Positions 15,993 through 24,487 are shown, counted from the first letter of the stretch. The stretch is 64,000 nucleotides of DNA from Streptomyces parvus (GCF_032121415.1 NZ_CP135079.1:6758001-6822000); one strand, 5' to 3'. Made by a program: numbers and translations. The notes: a model not told the origin generated them from the letters alone.

Positions 15993-16928
15993 CTAGGAGA
16001 GCGAGTCGACGACCACGGAGGCCGCTTCGGCGATCAGCCGGTCGTCCGGCTCGGCGTCCTTCGTACCGCGGTGCGACAGGATGGCGATCACGATGGGCGC
16101 GGCGTCCGGGGGCCACACCACGGCGATGTCGTTGCGGGCCCCGTAGTAGCTGCCGGTCCCGGTCTTGTCGCCGACGACCCAGTTCTTCGGCACACCCGCC
16201 CTGATCACCGCGTCCCCGGTGGTGTTGGTCCGCAGCCACGTCGTCAGCTGCGCCCGCTCGGGTGCGCGCAGGGCCTTGCCCAGGACGAACGCGCGCAGAT
16301 CCTCGGCCAGCGCCCGGGGCGTGGAGGTGTCCCTCTTCTCGCCGGGGACCCAGCGGCTCAGCTCCGGCTCCTCCCGGTCCATCCGCGTGACGTCGTCGCC
16401 CAGCTTCTCCAGCGAGGCGTCCAGGCCCTTGGGCCCGCCGACGTGGTCGAAGAGGAGATTGGCGGCGGTGTTGTCGCTGTAGCGCACGGAGGCGTCGCAC
16501 AGCTCCTTGAGCGTCATGCCGCCGTCCACGTGCTTCTCGGTCACCGGGGAGTTGGCGACCAGGTCCTCACGGGTGTAGGTCACCCGCTTGTCGAGGCCGT
16601 CCAGGGAGTAGGTGCTGAGCACGACCGCGGCCTGGAGCGCCTTGAAGGTGGAGTTGTAGGCGAAGCGCCCCCGGTCGTTGTGGATCACCTCGTGTCCGGT
16701 GCCGGTATCGATCGCGTAGACGCCAAGCCGCGCGTCGAACTTCCGCTCCAGCTCCTTGAAGTCGCCGGTGTACGGCTGCGCGGCGGCAGCGGAGGCCGTC
16801 GTGCTCGCGGCGGGCTTGGCGGAGGAGGGCGGCGCGGTGGAGTCGCTCTGCCCGCAGGCCGCCAGCGGTACGAGGGACAGCGTGGCGACCAGCCCGGCGA
16901 CGGCGGTCCTGACGCGGGGGTGATGCAT
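15993..16928 (-). CDS. bla: Class A beta-lactamase (lipoprotein)
   Basis: 311 aa. Lipobox P-L-A-A-C25, so membrane-anchored or secreted. Active-site motifs: S93-T-F-K96, S151-D-N153, E187-P-E-L-S191 (omega loop) and K-T-G in [12 protein letters not shown]. The omega-loop residue corresponding to Asn170 is Ser. AGGAGG lies 8 nt before the ATG. It hydrolyses beta-lactams outside the membrane. Divergent from a LysR gene followed by a second penicillin-recognising protein, the arrangement of the Streptomyces cacaoi blaL-blaA-blaB locus, so expression is probably inducible. Confidence 0.95.
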   Translation of the reverse strand: MHHPRVRTAVAGLVATLSLVPLAACGQSDSTAPPSSAKPAASTTASAAAAQPYTGDFKELERKFDARLGVYAIDTGTGHEVIHNDRGRFAYNSTFKALQAAVVLSTYSLDGLDKRVTYTREDLVANSPVTEKHVDGGMTLKELCDASVRYSDNTAANLLFDHVGGPKGLDASLEKLGDDVTRMDREEPELSRWVPGEKRDTSTPRALAEDLRAFVLGKALRAPERAQLTTWLRTNTTGDAVIRAGVPKNWVVGDKTGTGSYYGARNDIAVVWPPDAAPIVIAILSHRGTKDAEPDDRLIAEAASVVVDSLS

Positions 16929-17036
16929 GGGCGAAACCTCCTGGCGCTCCGGACCGGAGCGCATCGGGGACGGGGCCGCACGGACCCGTCCCGGTACGTG
17001 ATCATGCCTGCCGAAGCCACCTTCGTCGCCTCCGGT

Positions 17037-17087
17037 CATGCGGTCCAATACGCTCATGCGCGTTTCCATGCCGAAACCGCATAGGCT
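17037..17087. promoter_or_regulatory. LysR-type control region of the bla locus
   Basis: CATGC occurs at 17003, 17037, 17055 and 17067. ATGC-CGAAACC-GCAT (17068-17082) is a perfect inverted repeat of the T-N11-A LysR type and touches TAGGCT (17082-17087), a -10 sited 6 nt before the GTG of the LysR gene. Binding there would allow autorepression while activating the divergent bla gene. Confidence 0.6.
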
Positions 17088-17093
17088 CGGGGT

Positions 17094-17996
17094 GTGGATC
17101 TGGTCGGAGCGTGTCGGGCGTTCGTCAGCGTCAGCGAGTACGGCGGCTTCACCGACGGGGCGGCAGCCGCGGGGATGTCCCAGTCGGTGGCGAGCCGACG
17201 GGTCGCCGCCCTGGAGGAGCGCTTCGGCGAGCAGTTGTTCGAGCGCACGTCGCGGCGGGCGGTGCTCACCCCTTTCGGGCGCGACATGCTGGCCGCCGCC
17301 AGGCAGCTCGTCCACTCCGCCGACGTGCTGCTGGAGGAGGCCGAAGCCGTCAAGGACAAGCCCTGGCGACTGGCCGTCCCCGCCGTCTGCTCCGCGTCCG
17401 CCCTGGCCCGCCTGGTCGCCGAGGCGCGGGGGCACGGGGTCCGTCTCGACCTCCGGACCGCCGGACCGGTGCGCCGCAGGGAACTCGTCCAGGCCCAGCA
17501 GGTGCGCGCCGCTCTGCTCGCCGTACCCGCGAAAGGGGCGCCCTGGTCGGTGCCGCTGGGGCTCGCCGGGGCGCGGGACGGCGGGGTGCGGCGGATCTAC
17601 GTCGAGACACTGCGGCTCGGACGGGGTGCGCCGGGTCCGGCCCGCCGCGTCTGGATCCAGCCGGAGGACGACGTACCGCACATCCGCGACCCCCTGACGC
17701 GGCTGCGGGACGCGGTGGGCCTGCGGCCCGCGCAGGTTCTCGCCGCACCGGACCTGACGGCCGCCGCGGCCGAAGTCCTCTGTTCCGAGGACCTGCTGCT
17801 GTGCTCCCGGACCCAGGCGGAGGAACTCGCCCTGGCCTGGCACCCCATCGGGGAGATGACCCCGCGCCGGGGCTACGCCCTCACGGTCGTGGCGGACGGC
17901 AACCCCCTGCCCATGGAGGCGCGGCTGGGCGAGGCCATCGCCCGCTGCCTGGGCGCGGACGACCCGGCCTTCGCCGGGGGAGGGAAGGCGGCATGA
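17094..17996 (+). CDS. blaA: LysR-family activator of beta-lactamase (BlaA-like)
   Basis: 300 aa. N-terminal winged HTH of LysR type: [53 protein letters not shown]. The remaining ~210 residues form the effector domain. The GTG start sits 6 nt after a -10-like TAGGCT and lacks a Shine-Dalgarno, so it is probably leaderless. Divergent from bla and overlapping by 4 bp a BlaB-like gene. Assignment as BlaA homologue rests on gene order plus family. Confidence 0.85.
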   Translation: MDLVGACRAFVSVSEYGGFTDGAAAAGMSQSVASRRVAALEERFGEQLFERTSRRAVLTPFGRDMLAAARQLVHSADVLLEEAEAVKDKPWRLAVPAVCSASALARLVAEARGHGVRLDLRTAGPVRRRELVQAQQVRAALLAVPAKGAPWSVPLGLAGARDGGVRRIYVETLRLGRGAPGPARRVWIQPEDDVPHIRDPLTRLRDAVGLRPAQVLAAPDLTAAAAEVLCSEDLLLCSRTQAEELALAWHPIGEMTPRRGYALTVVADGNPLPMEARLGEAIARCLGADDPAFAGGGKAA

Positions 17997-18895
17997 ACAC
18001 CGAGGCGCTGTTGCGGGACGTGCGCGCCCGGCTGTCCGAAGGCGGCCTGCGCGCCTGCCTGCTGGTGCGGGACCTGGCCACGGGGGAGGAGCTGGGCATC
18101 GAGCCGGACACGGATCTGCCGTCGGCCTCCCTGGTCAAGGTTCCGCTCGCGCTCGCCACGCTCGAACGCATCCGGCGCGGTGAGCTGGACGGCGCGGCCC
18201 TGCTGGACGTGGCGCCCGGGCGCGTCACCACGCCCGGCCCGACCGGCCTCAGCCGCTTCCGGCACCCCGCCCGGATCGCGATCGACGACCTGCTCTACCT
18301 CAGCACCTGCCTGAGCGACGGGACGGCCGCCGACGCGCTGTTCGACCTCACTCCGCCCGCCCGGGTCGCCGACCTCCTCCGGGAGGCCGGCCTGCGCGGG
18401 ATCACGGTCCGGCACCGCACGGAGGAGCTGTTCGACACACCCGTGGAGCGTTTCGACGCCGACCAGGTGCACCTCGCCCACGCGCTGGCCATCGACGCGG
18501 GCACCAGCGGCCGCGGCCACCGGGTGCCCCAACTCGACACGACCCGCGCCAACACCGGCAGCGCGCGCTCCTTCGTCGACCTCCTCCAGGCCGTGTGGAC
18601 CCCGTCGAAGATCCATCCGGAAGTGGCCGAACGGCTCCGCGACCTCCTGGCCCACAACGTGCTGCGCCATCGGCTGACCCCGGACTTCAGTTCCGACGCG
18701 AGCCGGTGGTCCTCCAAGACGGGCACCCTGCTGAATGTGAGACATGAGATCGGCGTCGTGGAGCACGCCGACGGACAGACCTTCGCCGTCGCCGTCCTGA
18801 CCGAGTCGTCGGTCCCGGCGGGCGCACAGCCGGGCGTCGACGGGCTGATGGCCGAAGCCGCCCGGCGGCTGCGCGACCACCTCAGACAGCTGTAG
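17993..18895 (+). CDS. blaB: Penicillin-recognising serine protein, BlaB-like regulator
   Basis: 300 aa, beta-lactamase-like fold but no signal peptide, hence cytoplasmic. Motifs: S46-L-V-K49 (SxxK), S108-D-G110 in place of SDN, and K242-T-G244. An E-x-x-L-N omega-loop motif is not evident. These changes suggest binding or slow acylation instead of efficient hydrolysis. The start overlaps the LysR stop (ATGA) with GGGAAGG upstream, so the two are co-translated. In S. cacaoi the equivalent BlaB is needed with BlaA for beta-lactamase induction; the same is inferred here. Confidence 0.82.
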   Translation: MNTEALLRDVRARLSEGGLRACLLVRDLATGEELGIEPDTDLPSASLVKVPLALATLERIRRGELDGAALLDVAPGRVTTPGPTGLSRFRHPARIAIDDLLYLSTCLSDGTAADALFDLTPPARVADLLREAGLRGITVRHRTEELFDTPVERFDADQVHLAHALAIDAGTSGRGHRVPQLDTTRANTGSARSFVDLLQAVWTPSKIHPEVAERLRDLLAHNVLRHRLTPDFSSDASRWSSKTGTLLNVRHEIGVVEHADGQTFAVAVLTESSVPAGAQPGVDGLMAEAARRLRDHLRQL

Positions 18896-18968
18896 GTCTT
18901 CCGCCGAACGGGTCCGGCCGGCGATCCGCCCCCGAGGTGGCCACGGCGTGAAGCGTCGTCGAACACCT

Positions 18969-18982
18969 GTCAGGTACCTGAC
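18969..18982. promoter_or_regulatory. Perfect 14-bp palindrome before phosphodiesterase gene
   Basis: GTCAGGTACCTGAC reads the same on both strands. Its right half overlaps CTGACG (18979-18984), which with CATACT (19003-19008) after 18 bp could be the promoter for the gene at 19043. A dimeric repressor site is likely; the regulator is unknown. Confidence 0.5.
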
Positions 18983-19042
18983 GGAAGAGCCGGTCGCGCC
19001 CGCATACTCGACGCGACCCCGTCCGCCGCTCAGGGAGTCCCC

Positions 19043-19921
19043 ATGGTCCAGCTCACCCGCCGCCGCGCGCTCACCGTCGCCCTCGCCACCGCCGCCGCGG
19101 GCGTTGCCGTCCCCACCGCGACAGCGGCCGCCGCACCCGTCCGCCCACGCGGCCCGCGTCCGTTACGCCACGCCCACGGGCACAACGACTACCTCCACCC
19201 GCGCCCGTTGCACGACGCGCTCGCCCATGGGTTCACCAGCGTCGAGGCGGACATCTTCCTGGTCGACGGCGAACTGCTCGTCGCCCATGAACCCGCCACC
19301 CTCGACCCCACCCGTACCCTCGCCTCGCTCTACCTCGACCCGCTCGCCGCCCTCGTCCGCGCCGGGCACGGCAGCGTTCACCCGTACCACCGGGCCCCGC
19401 TGCAACTCCTCGTCGACATCAAGGCCGACGGCGTCGCCGCCTACCGCGAGCTGGACCGGCAACTGCGCCGCCACCAGCGCATGTTCACCCGTTACCAGCA
19501 CGGCCGCGTCGTCCCCGGTGCCGTCACCGCCGTCATCTCCGGCGACCGCGCCGCCCGGGCCCCCATGGAGGCCCAGCGCACCCGCCTCGCCTTCTACGAC
19601 GGCCGCCTCGACGACCTCGGCGCCCCGGCCCCCGCCTCCTTCGCCCCGCTCGTCAGCGCCAACTGGACGCAGAGCTTCAGCTGGCTCGGCGCGGGCCCCT
19701 TCCCCCGGGCCGAGCGCGACCGGCTCCGCTCCCTCGTCGCCACCGCCCACCGCGAAGGCCGCCGCGTCCGCTTCTGGGCGACCCCGGACGTGGCGGGACC
19801 CGAACGCGAGGCCGTCTGGTCCGAACTGCTCGCCGCGGGGGTCGACCACCTGAACACCGACGACCTGGCAGGGCTGGAGAGCTTCCTGCGGGCTCGGCAG
19901 GACGCCTCCCCGACCCCGTAA
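19043..19921 (+). CDS. Tat-exported PI-PLC/GDPD-like phosphodiesterase
   Basis: 292 aa. Twin-arginine signal (TRRRALTVALATAAAG) ending near residue 32. Mature domain begins HAHGHNDYLHPRPLHDALAH, then GFTSVEADIFLVDGELLVAHE: the TIM-barrel metal/catalytic site of the PI-specific phospholipase C / glycerophosphodiester phosphodiesterase superfamily, closest in style to the AIM6-like branch. AGGGAG lies 5 nt before the ATG. Acts outside the cell on a phosphodiester or related lipid headgroup. Stand-alone, with a palindromic operator candidate upstream. Confidence 0.83.
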   Translation: MVQLTRRRALTVALATAAAGVAVPTATAAAAPVRPRGPRPLRHAHGHNDYLHPRPLHDALAHGFTSVEADIFLVDGELLVAHEPATLDPTRTLASLYLDPLAALVRAGHGSVHPYHRAPLQLLVDIKADGVAAYRELDRQLRRHQRMFTRYQHGRVVPGAVTAVISGDRAARAPMEAQRTRLAFYDGRLDDLGAPAPASFAPLVSANWTQSFSWLGAGPFPRAERDRLRSLVATAHREGRRVRFWATPDVAGPEREAVWSELLAAGVDHLNTDDLAGLESFLRARQDASPTP

Positions 19922-20038
19922 CGCGCGACCTCCCGGAAGTACCCGTTCGGCGGACACGCCAGTGCGCCGAACGGCCCCTCCGCTGCGCCACACTGGCGGC
20001 CGAAAGCCGCAAATCAGGCGCGGCGGAGGAGGTTGGTC

Positions 20039-20233
20039 ATGGCCATTTCGATCTCACTGGTACTGCTCCTGGTGATCCTCGCGGTGATCTTTCTGCGCAA
20101 CGGCGGACTGAAGGTCTCGCACGCCCTGGTCTGCCTCCTGCTGGGCTTCTTCCTGGCGGGTACGAGCATGGCGCCGACCATCCACGACGGCGTCGGGGCC
20201 ACCGCCGACCTGGTCAGCAGCCTGCACCCCTGA
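20039..20233 (+). CDS. Small membrane protein, unknown function
   Basis: 64 aa. Two hydrophobic stretches: residues ~3-20 (ISLVLLLVILAVIFL) and ~30-45 (ALVCLLLGFFLAG), joined by RNGGLKVSH, then an outside tail. The ATG at 20039 is preferred over a TTG two codons earlier because GGAGGAGG ends 6 nt before it. I recall similar short proteins as common in Streptomyces but know no function. It is followed at 90 bp by the zinc-ribbon gene, which has its own promoter. Confidence 0.75.
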   Translation: MAISISLVLLLVILAVIFLRNGGLKVSHALVCLLLGFFLAGTSMAPTIHDGVGATADLVSSLHP

Positions 20234-20311
20234 CGACCCGGCGCCGCGTTGCGCACGGCGCCGCCACCCGTGCCGTACGGGGGACCGTCCGCGTCCGCAC
20301 CGGGCATCCCG

Positions 20312-20317
20312 CACAAT
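20312..20317 (+). promoter_or_regulatory. -10 element of leaderless zinc-ribbon gene
   Basis: CACAAT ends 6 nt before the ATG at 20324 (CACAAT-GGGCCC-ATG), with no ribosome binding site. Spacing predicts a transcript starting at the A of the start codon. Confidence 0.5.
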
Positions 20318-20323
20318 GGGCCC

Positions 20324-21064
20324 ATGTCTTTTCCGCCCTCCGGCCGGCACTCGGGCGCCGCCCACCACGAGTACTGCAACACCGCCCTGTGCTGCCGGTG
20401 CCAGATGCGGAGCTGGACGACCAAGGCGGGCAACGAGCGGCTCTGCGGGCCGTGCGCGGCGTGCTGCCATGAGTGCGGCCGGGCACCCGCGCCCCATCTG
20501 GACGGCCTCGACGGCGGGCTGTGCGCCGAGTGCCGCGGACTGTGCGGCCGCTGCCACGCACCCAGGCGCCCCGACGGATCCTGCTCCTGCGACCGCTGGC
20601 GGGAGAACGCCCGGGGCAATCCCCGCGGCTATGTCCTCCAGGCCCTGCCGCACCAGCTCCTCCAGGCCCTCGGGGGCAGGGTGCCGAGCACCGTCCACGA
20701 CCTCATCCACCAGGAGATCGCCGTCCGCAGCGCCGCCCAGCTCCGCGAGCGCATCGAACGACGCTGGAACCTGCGCTGGGCCCACGCGCTGGGTGAGCTC
20801 GACGAGGACGGCCGCCGTCGGTGGAGCGCCCAGGACATCGCCGAACAGCTCCTGCGGCCCGGCTCGTGCACCGACCCCCTGTGCGAGGACGGCTACCACC
20901 TCACGACCGACGCCCCGTGCGCCCACTGCCGGCAGCCGCTGCACCGCTTCGTCACCTCGGTCGCCGATCACACGGCGACCACGGAGCACGCACGCTCCAC
21001 CGCCGCGGAAATCCGCCGGGCCATGCAGGAGAACCGCTCCCGCCCGCAGCGCCCGCAGCGCTGA
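20324..21064 (+). CDS. Cysteine-rich multi-zinc-ribbon protein
   Basis: 246 aa, family not recognised. Fifteen cysteines fall in residues 18-89, mostly as C-x2-C or C-x3-C knuckles (C41-GP-C44, C67-AE-C70, C74-GR-C77), and more near the C-terminus (DPLC, DAPCAHC). This implies three or more zinc ribbons. The middle region (residues ~100-180) is helical and Arg-rich, with L-R-E-R-I-E-R-R-W. No signal peptide or membrane segment, so cytoplasmic; nucleic-acid or protein binding is likely. Probably leaderless. Converges on DUF779, with a perfect hairpin between. Confidence 0.72.
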   Translation: MSFPPSGRHSGAAHHEYCNTALCCRCQMRSWTTKAGNERLCGPCAACCHECGRAPAPHLDGLDGGLCAECRGLCGRCHAPRRPDGSCSCDRWRENARGNPRGYVLQALPHQLLQALGGRVPSTVHDLIHQEIAVRSAAQLRERIERRWNLRWAHALGELDEDGRRRWSAQDIAEQLLRPGSCTDPLCEDGYHLTTDAPCAHCRQPLHRFVTSVADHTATTEHARSTAAEIRRAMQENRSRPQRPQR

Positions 21065-21095
21065 GGACACCGACGAGAGTTACGCCGCGAAAGCA

Positions 21096-21144
21096 CGCTT
21101 CCTCATCCGTTCCCGTCCACCAGGCGGGAACGGATGAGGAAGCG
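21096..21144. terminator. Perfect 20-bp hairpin overlapping the DUF779 stop
   Basis: CGCTTCCTCATCCGTTCCCG (21096-21115) and its exact reverse complement (21125-21144) with a 9-nt loop. It lies between convergent genes and includes the last ~14 codons of the DUF779 gene, including its stop (21103-21105). No T-run. Likely a bidirectional terminator or mRNA 3'-end stabiliser. Confidence 0.75.
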
Positions 21145-21474
21145 CACCCCTTCCGGGGCCTCCAGCGAGAATCCGCTGCCGCGGCCCTCCACCACGTCCA
21201 CGATCAGCCGGGTGTGGGCCCACACCGCGTGCTGGCTCCGCGACATCCAGAAAGGCACCCTTTCGGCCATGCCTTCGACGGCGAGTTCCGCCAGGAGCAC
21301 ATCGGCGTCCCCGGTGCGGAACTCACCCGCCGGGTAGCACATCGGCGCGCTGCCGTCGCAGCAGCCGCCGGACTGATGGAACATCAACGGACCGTGGTCC
21401 GCCCGCAGCCGCCGCAGCACACCGGCCGCGGCGGCGGTCAGCTCGACGGCGGGTGATTTCGGGTCACACTCCAT
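21103..21474 (-). CDS. DUF779 family protein
   Basis: 123 aa. Conserved FHQSGGCCDGSAPMCYP (vicinal Cys pair plus a third Cys), then WAHTRLIVDVVEGRGSGFSL and EGVRFLIRSR: the DUF779 signature, a small metal-binding-looking domain. In many bacteria it sits next to an NAD aldehyde dehydrogenase, which is absent here. AAAGGGG lies ~8 nt before the ATG. Its 3' end is embedded in a perfect hairpin. Confidence 0.88.
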   Translation of the reverse strand: MECDPKSPAVELTAAAAGVLRRLRADHGPLMFHQSGGCCDGSAPMCYPAGEFRTGDADVLLAELAVEGMAERVPFWMSRSQHAVWAHTRLIVDVVEGRGSGFSLEAPEGVRFLIRSRLVDGNG

Positions 21475-21573
21475 GGACCTGCCCCTTTCCGGCCGCGGCA
21501 GCGCTGCGACAACCGGACGCAAGTCAACTCGACCGGACGTTGCGACGGGGTTGCACACCCTATGCTCGCGGCC

Positions 21574-21951
21574 ATGGAGCAACGGGAAGTCGTGAAGCGT
21601 GTGATCGGCATCCTCACAGAGGCGCGCGAAATGCAGCGTCTGCTGGAGGCGGACCTCGAACGGGAAGATCTGGACGCGGGAGCGGGCGCCGTCACCGCCC
21701 TGCTGAACGAGACGATGCCCCACATCGCCATCCCCGACGACTTCTCCGTCGAGGAGGTGGTCGCCGTCGTCGGGCGCGAGGTCGGCGGTGCGGTCGAACA
21801 GCTCGTGAGCGCCTTCACCCTCGCGTTCACGATGCTGGCCCAGGTCCATGACTCCGGGCAGACCGACGTGTCGTCGGCCGACGTCCTCCAGGACCTCGCG
21901 CTGCGGGTCGAGGGCGGCGGACCGGACGACGACGACAATCCGCTGCTGTAG
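21574..21951 (+). CDS. Hypothetical helical protein
   Basis: 125 aa from the ATG at 21574. No family recognised. Predicted mostly helical, acidic, with a hydrophobic helix LVSAFTLAFTMLAQV near residue 75, and ending in D-D-D-D-N-P-L-L. TATGCT (21561-21566) is 7 nt before this ATG and there is no ribosome binding site, so a leaderless start fits; an ATG four codons earlier would lie inside the -10. Coding judged from strong third-position GC. Confidence 0.6.
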   Translation: MEQREVVKRVIGILTEAREMQRLLEADLEREDLDAGAGAVTALLNETMPHIAIPDDFSVEEVVAVVGREVGGAVEQLVSAFTLAFTMLAQVHDSGQTDVSSADVLQDLALRVEGGGPDDDDNPLL

Positions 21952-22027
21952 CCCCCTGCGTTTCACCGCGCGCGTATGCATAGTGGAGGGAGGAAGCGCG
22001 TATCTCCCTCGCGGCATGGAGGCAGCT

Positions 22028-22207
22028 GTGGGAAAGAGCACCGAGATAGCCCGCGCCAAGGCGCGGAGGCTCAGAGGCATGATCAAGGAATCGGACGGCA
22101 TCGCCCTCGAGAACGAGCGGCTGAAGGCCGAGGGCAGGAGGGAACAGGCCGAGGCCCGCCGCGAGGAGGCCCTGGCACGCGCGTCGCGGGCTGCTTCCGA
22201 CCGCTGA
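22028..22207 (+). CDS. CsbD-like small stress protein
   Basis: 59 aa, all-helical, highly charged: STEIARAKARRLRGMIKESD then NERLKAEGRREQAEARREEA. The repeated K-A-x-x-x-x-G / E-x-L-x-A-E-G-R pattern resembles CsbD (general stress) proteins, though short and divergent. The GTG at 22028 is preferred because GGAGG (22018-22022) lies 5 nt upstream; an earlier ATG at 22016 would overlap that site. Confidence 0.6.
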   Translation: MGKSTEIARAKARRLRGMIKESDGIALENERLKAEGRREQAEARREEALARASRAASDR

Positions 22208-22271
22208 GAGTGAGCTGGGCGCCCGTGCCGTCACCGTACGGCCCGGGCGCCTTCGCGAGGCGGCGCGGCGG

Positions 22272-22972
22272 TCACTTCCGGGCGAGGGCCGCCTCCCGGA
22301 CCGCCTCGGCGGTCTCCCGGTCGAGGGCCGCCCTGACCAGTGCCGCGGCGAACGCGGCCGGGTCCCGGTCACGCGCCAGGCCGAGGAGGCGATCGCTGGA
22401 GGCGCCAGGCCGAGGAGGCGATCGCTGGAGGTCGGCAGACCGAGCCGCTCGGCCCCCTGAAGCCCCTTGGCACCGACCCAGAACCCGGTCTCCGGCCACA
22501 CGGCCTGTACCTCGCGTACGAAGATGTCGGCGCCCGCCGGGCCGATCCCCGGAACGCGCTGGAGCCCCGCCCGCAACGCCTCCGTGTCGCCGTCCGCCTC
22601 CGCGCGCAGCCGCCGCAGGTCGCCCTTCCAGAGGTCGAGGACGAGGTGGGCGCCCTCCCCGAGCTGGGTGGAGGTCCGCTCGTCGTAGCGGCGGTATCCG
22701 CCCTCGCCCAACGCGTCCACGCGCTGCTGCCAGGTCGCGTCCGCCATCCGGCGCGGGGTACGCATCTCGTGCGCGAACAACGCCCGCGCGGCGGCCACGG
22801 CGACCGAACCACGGATCCGGGCGCTCAGCAGATGGCTCAGGACCAGAAGCTGGTAGAGCGGCTGCGGAGTGTCGCGCAGCCGGATCCCCGCCTCCGCCGC
22901 ATACGTCCGCCCGCACTCCTCCAGCAGCGCGTCGGTGATCCGGCGCGCCGACGCGGAAGCCTTGCCGGTCAT
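22272..22972 (-). pseudogene. HhH-GPD / endonuclease III-like DNA glycosylase, frameshifted
   Basis: Reads as a helix-hairpin-helix base-excision protein: LLVLSHLLSARIRGSVAVAA, MADATWQQRVDALGEGGYRR, and the HhH motif LQRVPGIGPAGADIFVREVQ. Near 22430 the frame breaks because a 29-bp segment is tandemly duplicated (22373-22401 and 22402-22430). Deleting one copy gives exactly 224 codons including stop and a smooth ending DRDPAAFAAALVRAAL...ALARK, stop at 22272. As it stands, the protein loses its last ~35 residues and reads into unrelated sequence. The start at 22972 overlaps the DUF6480 stop. May be inactive, phase-variable, or a sequencing artefact. Confidence 0.75.
22373..22430. repeat. 29-bp perfect tandem duplication
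   Basis: Two head-to-tail copies of a 29-bp unit beginning GCGCCAGGCCGAGGAGGCG and containing CGATCG, inside the DNA glycosylase gene. 29 is not a multiple of three, so it shifts the frame. Confidence 0.9.
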
Positions 22973-23151
22973 CCGTAACCGAAGATCCGGGCGAGGAAGA
23001 ATCCGGCGACCACGAGCGCTCCCACCACGATCAGGGCGGTCCAGACGCCCGGGTGCTCCCACATCCCTCCGTCCGCGCGCTCCTCGTGGGCCTCGCCGAT
23101 GGAACCCTCGGCCGGCGGTGTCTCTCCTGGGGGATTCAGTAGTACAGCCAT
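22969..23151 (-). CDS. DUF6480-like small membrane protein
   Basis: 60 aa. An N-terminal NPPGETPPAEGSIGEAHEE segment matches the P-P-G-E-T-P-P-A-E-G-S hallmark I associate with DUF6480, then one membrane helix (TALIVVGALVVAGFFLARIF) at the C-terminus. The stop overlaps the ATG of the DNA glycosylase gene (ATGA), so the two are translationally coupled. Function unknown. Confidence 0.78.
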   Translation of the reverse strand: MAVLLNPPGETPPAEGSIGEAHEERADGGMWEHPGVWTALIVVGALVVAGFFLARIFGYG

Positions 23152-23281
23152 GCCTCCAGGGTCTCTCCGAACGCGGCCCCGCGCACGCCGTCCGGGTTTC
23201 CGCACCCGGATGCGGGGCCCGTACGGCGGAGCCCGGCCGAGGGGGGCGCTGCGGCGGGGCGAATCGGGGCACCTTCAAGGA

Positions 23282-24487
23282 ATGCCCCGAGTCTCCGCCC
23301 CCGTCGTCAAGCTCGTGCAGCGCACCACCGAACCCGCCGGGGTGCAGACGCTGCGCTCGACGGCAGCCGCCGTCATCGCCTACTCCGTGGCCGTCTGGCT
23401 CCTGCCCGAACCGGCCCCGCTCACCGCACCCCTCACCGCGCTCCTGGTCGTCCAGGTGACCCTCTACGCGACCCTCACGACCGGCATCCGCAGGGTGAAC
23501 TCCGTCATCGTCGGCGTCCTCATCGCCATCGGCTTCAGCTCCCTGGTGGGGCTGAGCTGGTGGAGCCTCGGTCTCACCATCTTCACCGCGCTGCTGGTCG
23601 GACGGCTGGTCCGGGTCAACGAGTTCGTGCCCGAGGTGGCGATCAGCGCGATGCTCGTCCTCGGCGTCTCCCAGGTCGCCGACACCGCCTGGGACCGGGT
23701 GTGGGAGACGCTGATCGGGGCTGTGGTCGGGCTCCTGTTCAACCTGCTCCTCGCCCCGCCCGTCTGGGTCGGCTCGGCCGGCTCCTCCATCGAGTCGCTG
23801 GCCGCCCGGATGGGCACGATGCTGCGCAGCATGGGCGAGGAGGTGGTGGGGAACAACCCCGTCTCCCGGGCCGCCGCCCGGCTGCACGAGGCCCGCAGGC
23901 TCGACCACGACATCGTGGAGGTCGACGCCTCCCTGCGCCAGGCGGAGGAAAGTCTCACCCTCAACCCAAGGGTTAGACAAGGACTGCTCCACCGGGTCGT
24001 CCTGCGCACCGGGCTCGACACCTTGGAGATCTGCGCCGTCGTCCTGCGCGTCCTCTCCCGCACCCTCACCGACCTGGCGAAGGCCCGTACCGAGGAGTCA
24101 CTCTTCCCGGCCGATGTGACGGAACTGCTCCAGGAACTCTTCGGCCACCTCGCCGAGGCGATCGAGAGCTTCGCCGTCCTGGTCACCACCCAGCTCGCCG
24201 CCGACGCGGAGGCGGCCGAGGAACGGCTCGCCGAGGCGCTCGTCCGCAGCCGCGCCGCCCGCGACCGGGTGGCCGACCTGCTGCTGGAGGACGTCCAGGA
24301 GCATCCGCGCCAGTGGCAGCTGCACGGCGCTCTGCTCGCCGAGATCGACCGGGTGCTGGCCGAACTCGACATCGAGGAGCGCACCAAACGGCTCGGCGAG
24401 GAGCTGGACCGCCGCTCGGAGGAGGCGCACGCGCGCCACCCCCGGCTGCGAGCGCTCCTGCGGCGCCTCGGCCGGCAGCCCGCCTGA
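23282..24487 (+). CDS. FUSC-family aromatic-acid-exporter-like membrane protein
   Basis: 401 aa. N-terminal half (residues ~20-150) has five or six membrane segments (AAAVIAYSVAVWLL, ALLVVQVTLYATLTTG, VIVGVLIAIGFSSLVG, and an AWDRVWETLIGAVVGLLFNL helix); the C-terminal half is a long cytoplasmic helical domain with several Glu/Arg-rich helices. This is the layout of FUSC/ArAE exporters. Start ATG 23282; AAGGA is unusually close (1 nt), so the start is moderately certain. Confidence 0.78.
   Translation: MPRVSAPVVKLVQRTTEPAGVQTLRSTAAAVIAYSVAVWLLPEPAPLTAPLTALLVVQVTLYATLTTGIRRVNSVIVGVLIAIGFSSLVGLSWWSLGLTIFTALLVGRLVRVNEFVPEVAISAMLVLGVSQVADTAWDRVWETLIGAVVGLLFNLLLAPPVWVGSAGSSIESLAARMGTMLRSMGEEVVGNNPVSRAAARLHEARRLDHDIVEVDASLRQAEESLTLNPRVRQGLLHRVVLRTGLDTLEICAVVLRVLSRTLTDLAKARTEESLFPADVTELLQELFGHLAEAIESFAVLVTTQLAADAEAAEERLAEALVRSRAARDRVADLLLEDVQEHPRQWQLHGALLAEIDRVLAELDIEERTKRLGEELDRRSEEAHARHPRLRALLRRLGRQPA

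Noticed and set aside
20033-20038. TTG as start of the small membrane protein
   Set aside because: It lies only 1 nt from the Shine-Dalgarno, whereas the ATG at 20039 has the proper 6-nt spacing.
21827-23992. A 721-codon minus-strand frame spanning the DNA glycosylase
   Set aside because: Its middle is the glycosylase N-terminus; the rest comes from the 29-bp frameshift on one side and antisense of the FUSC gene on the other.
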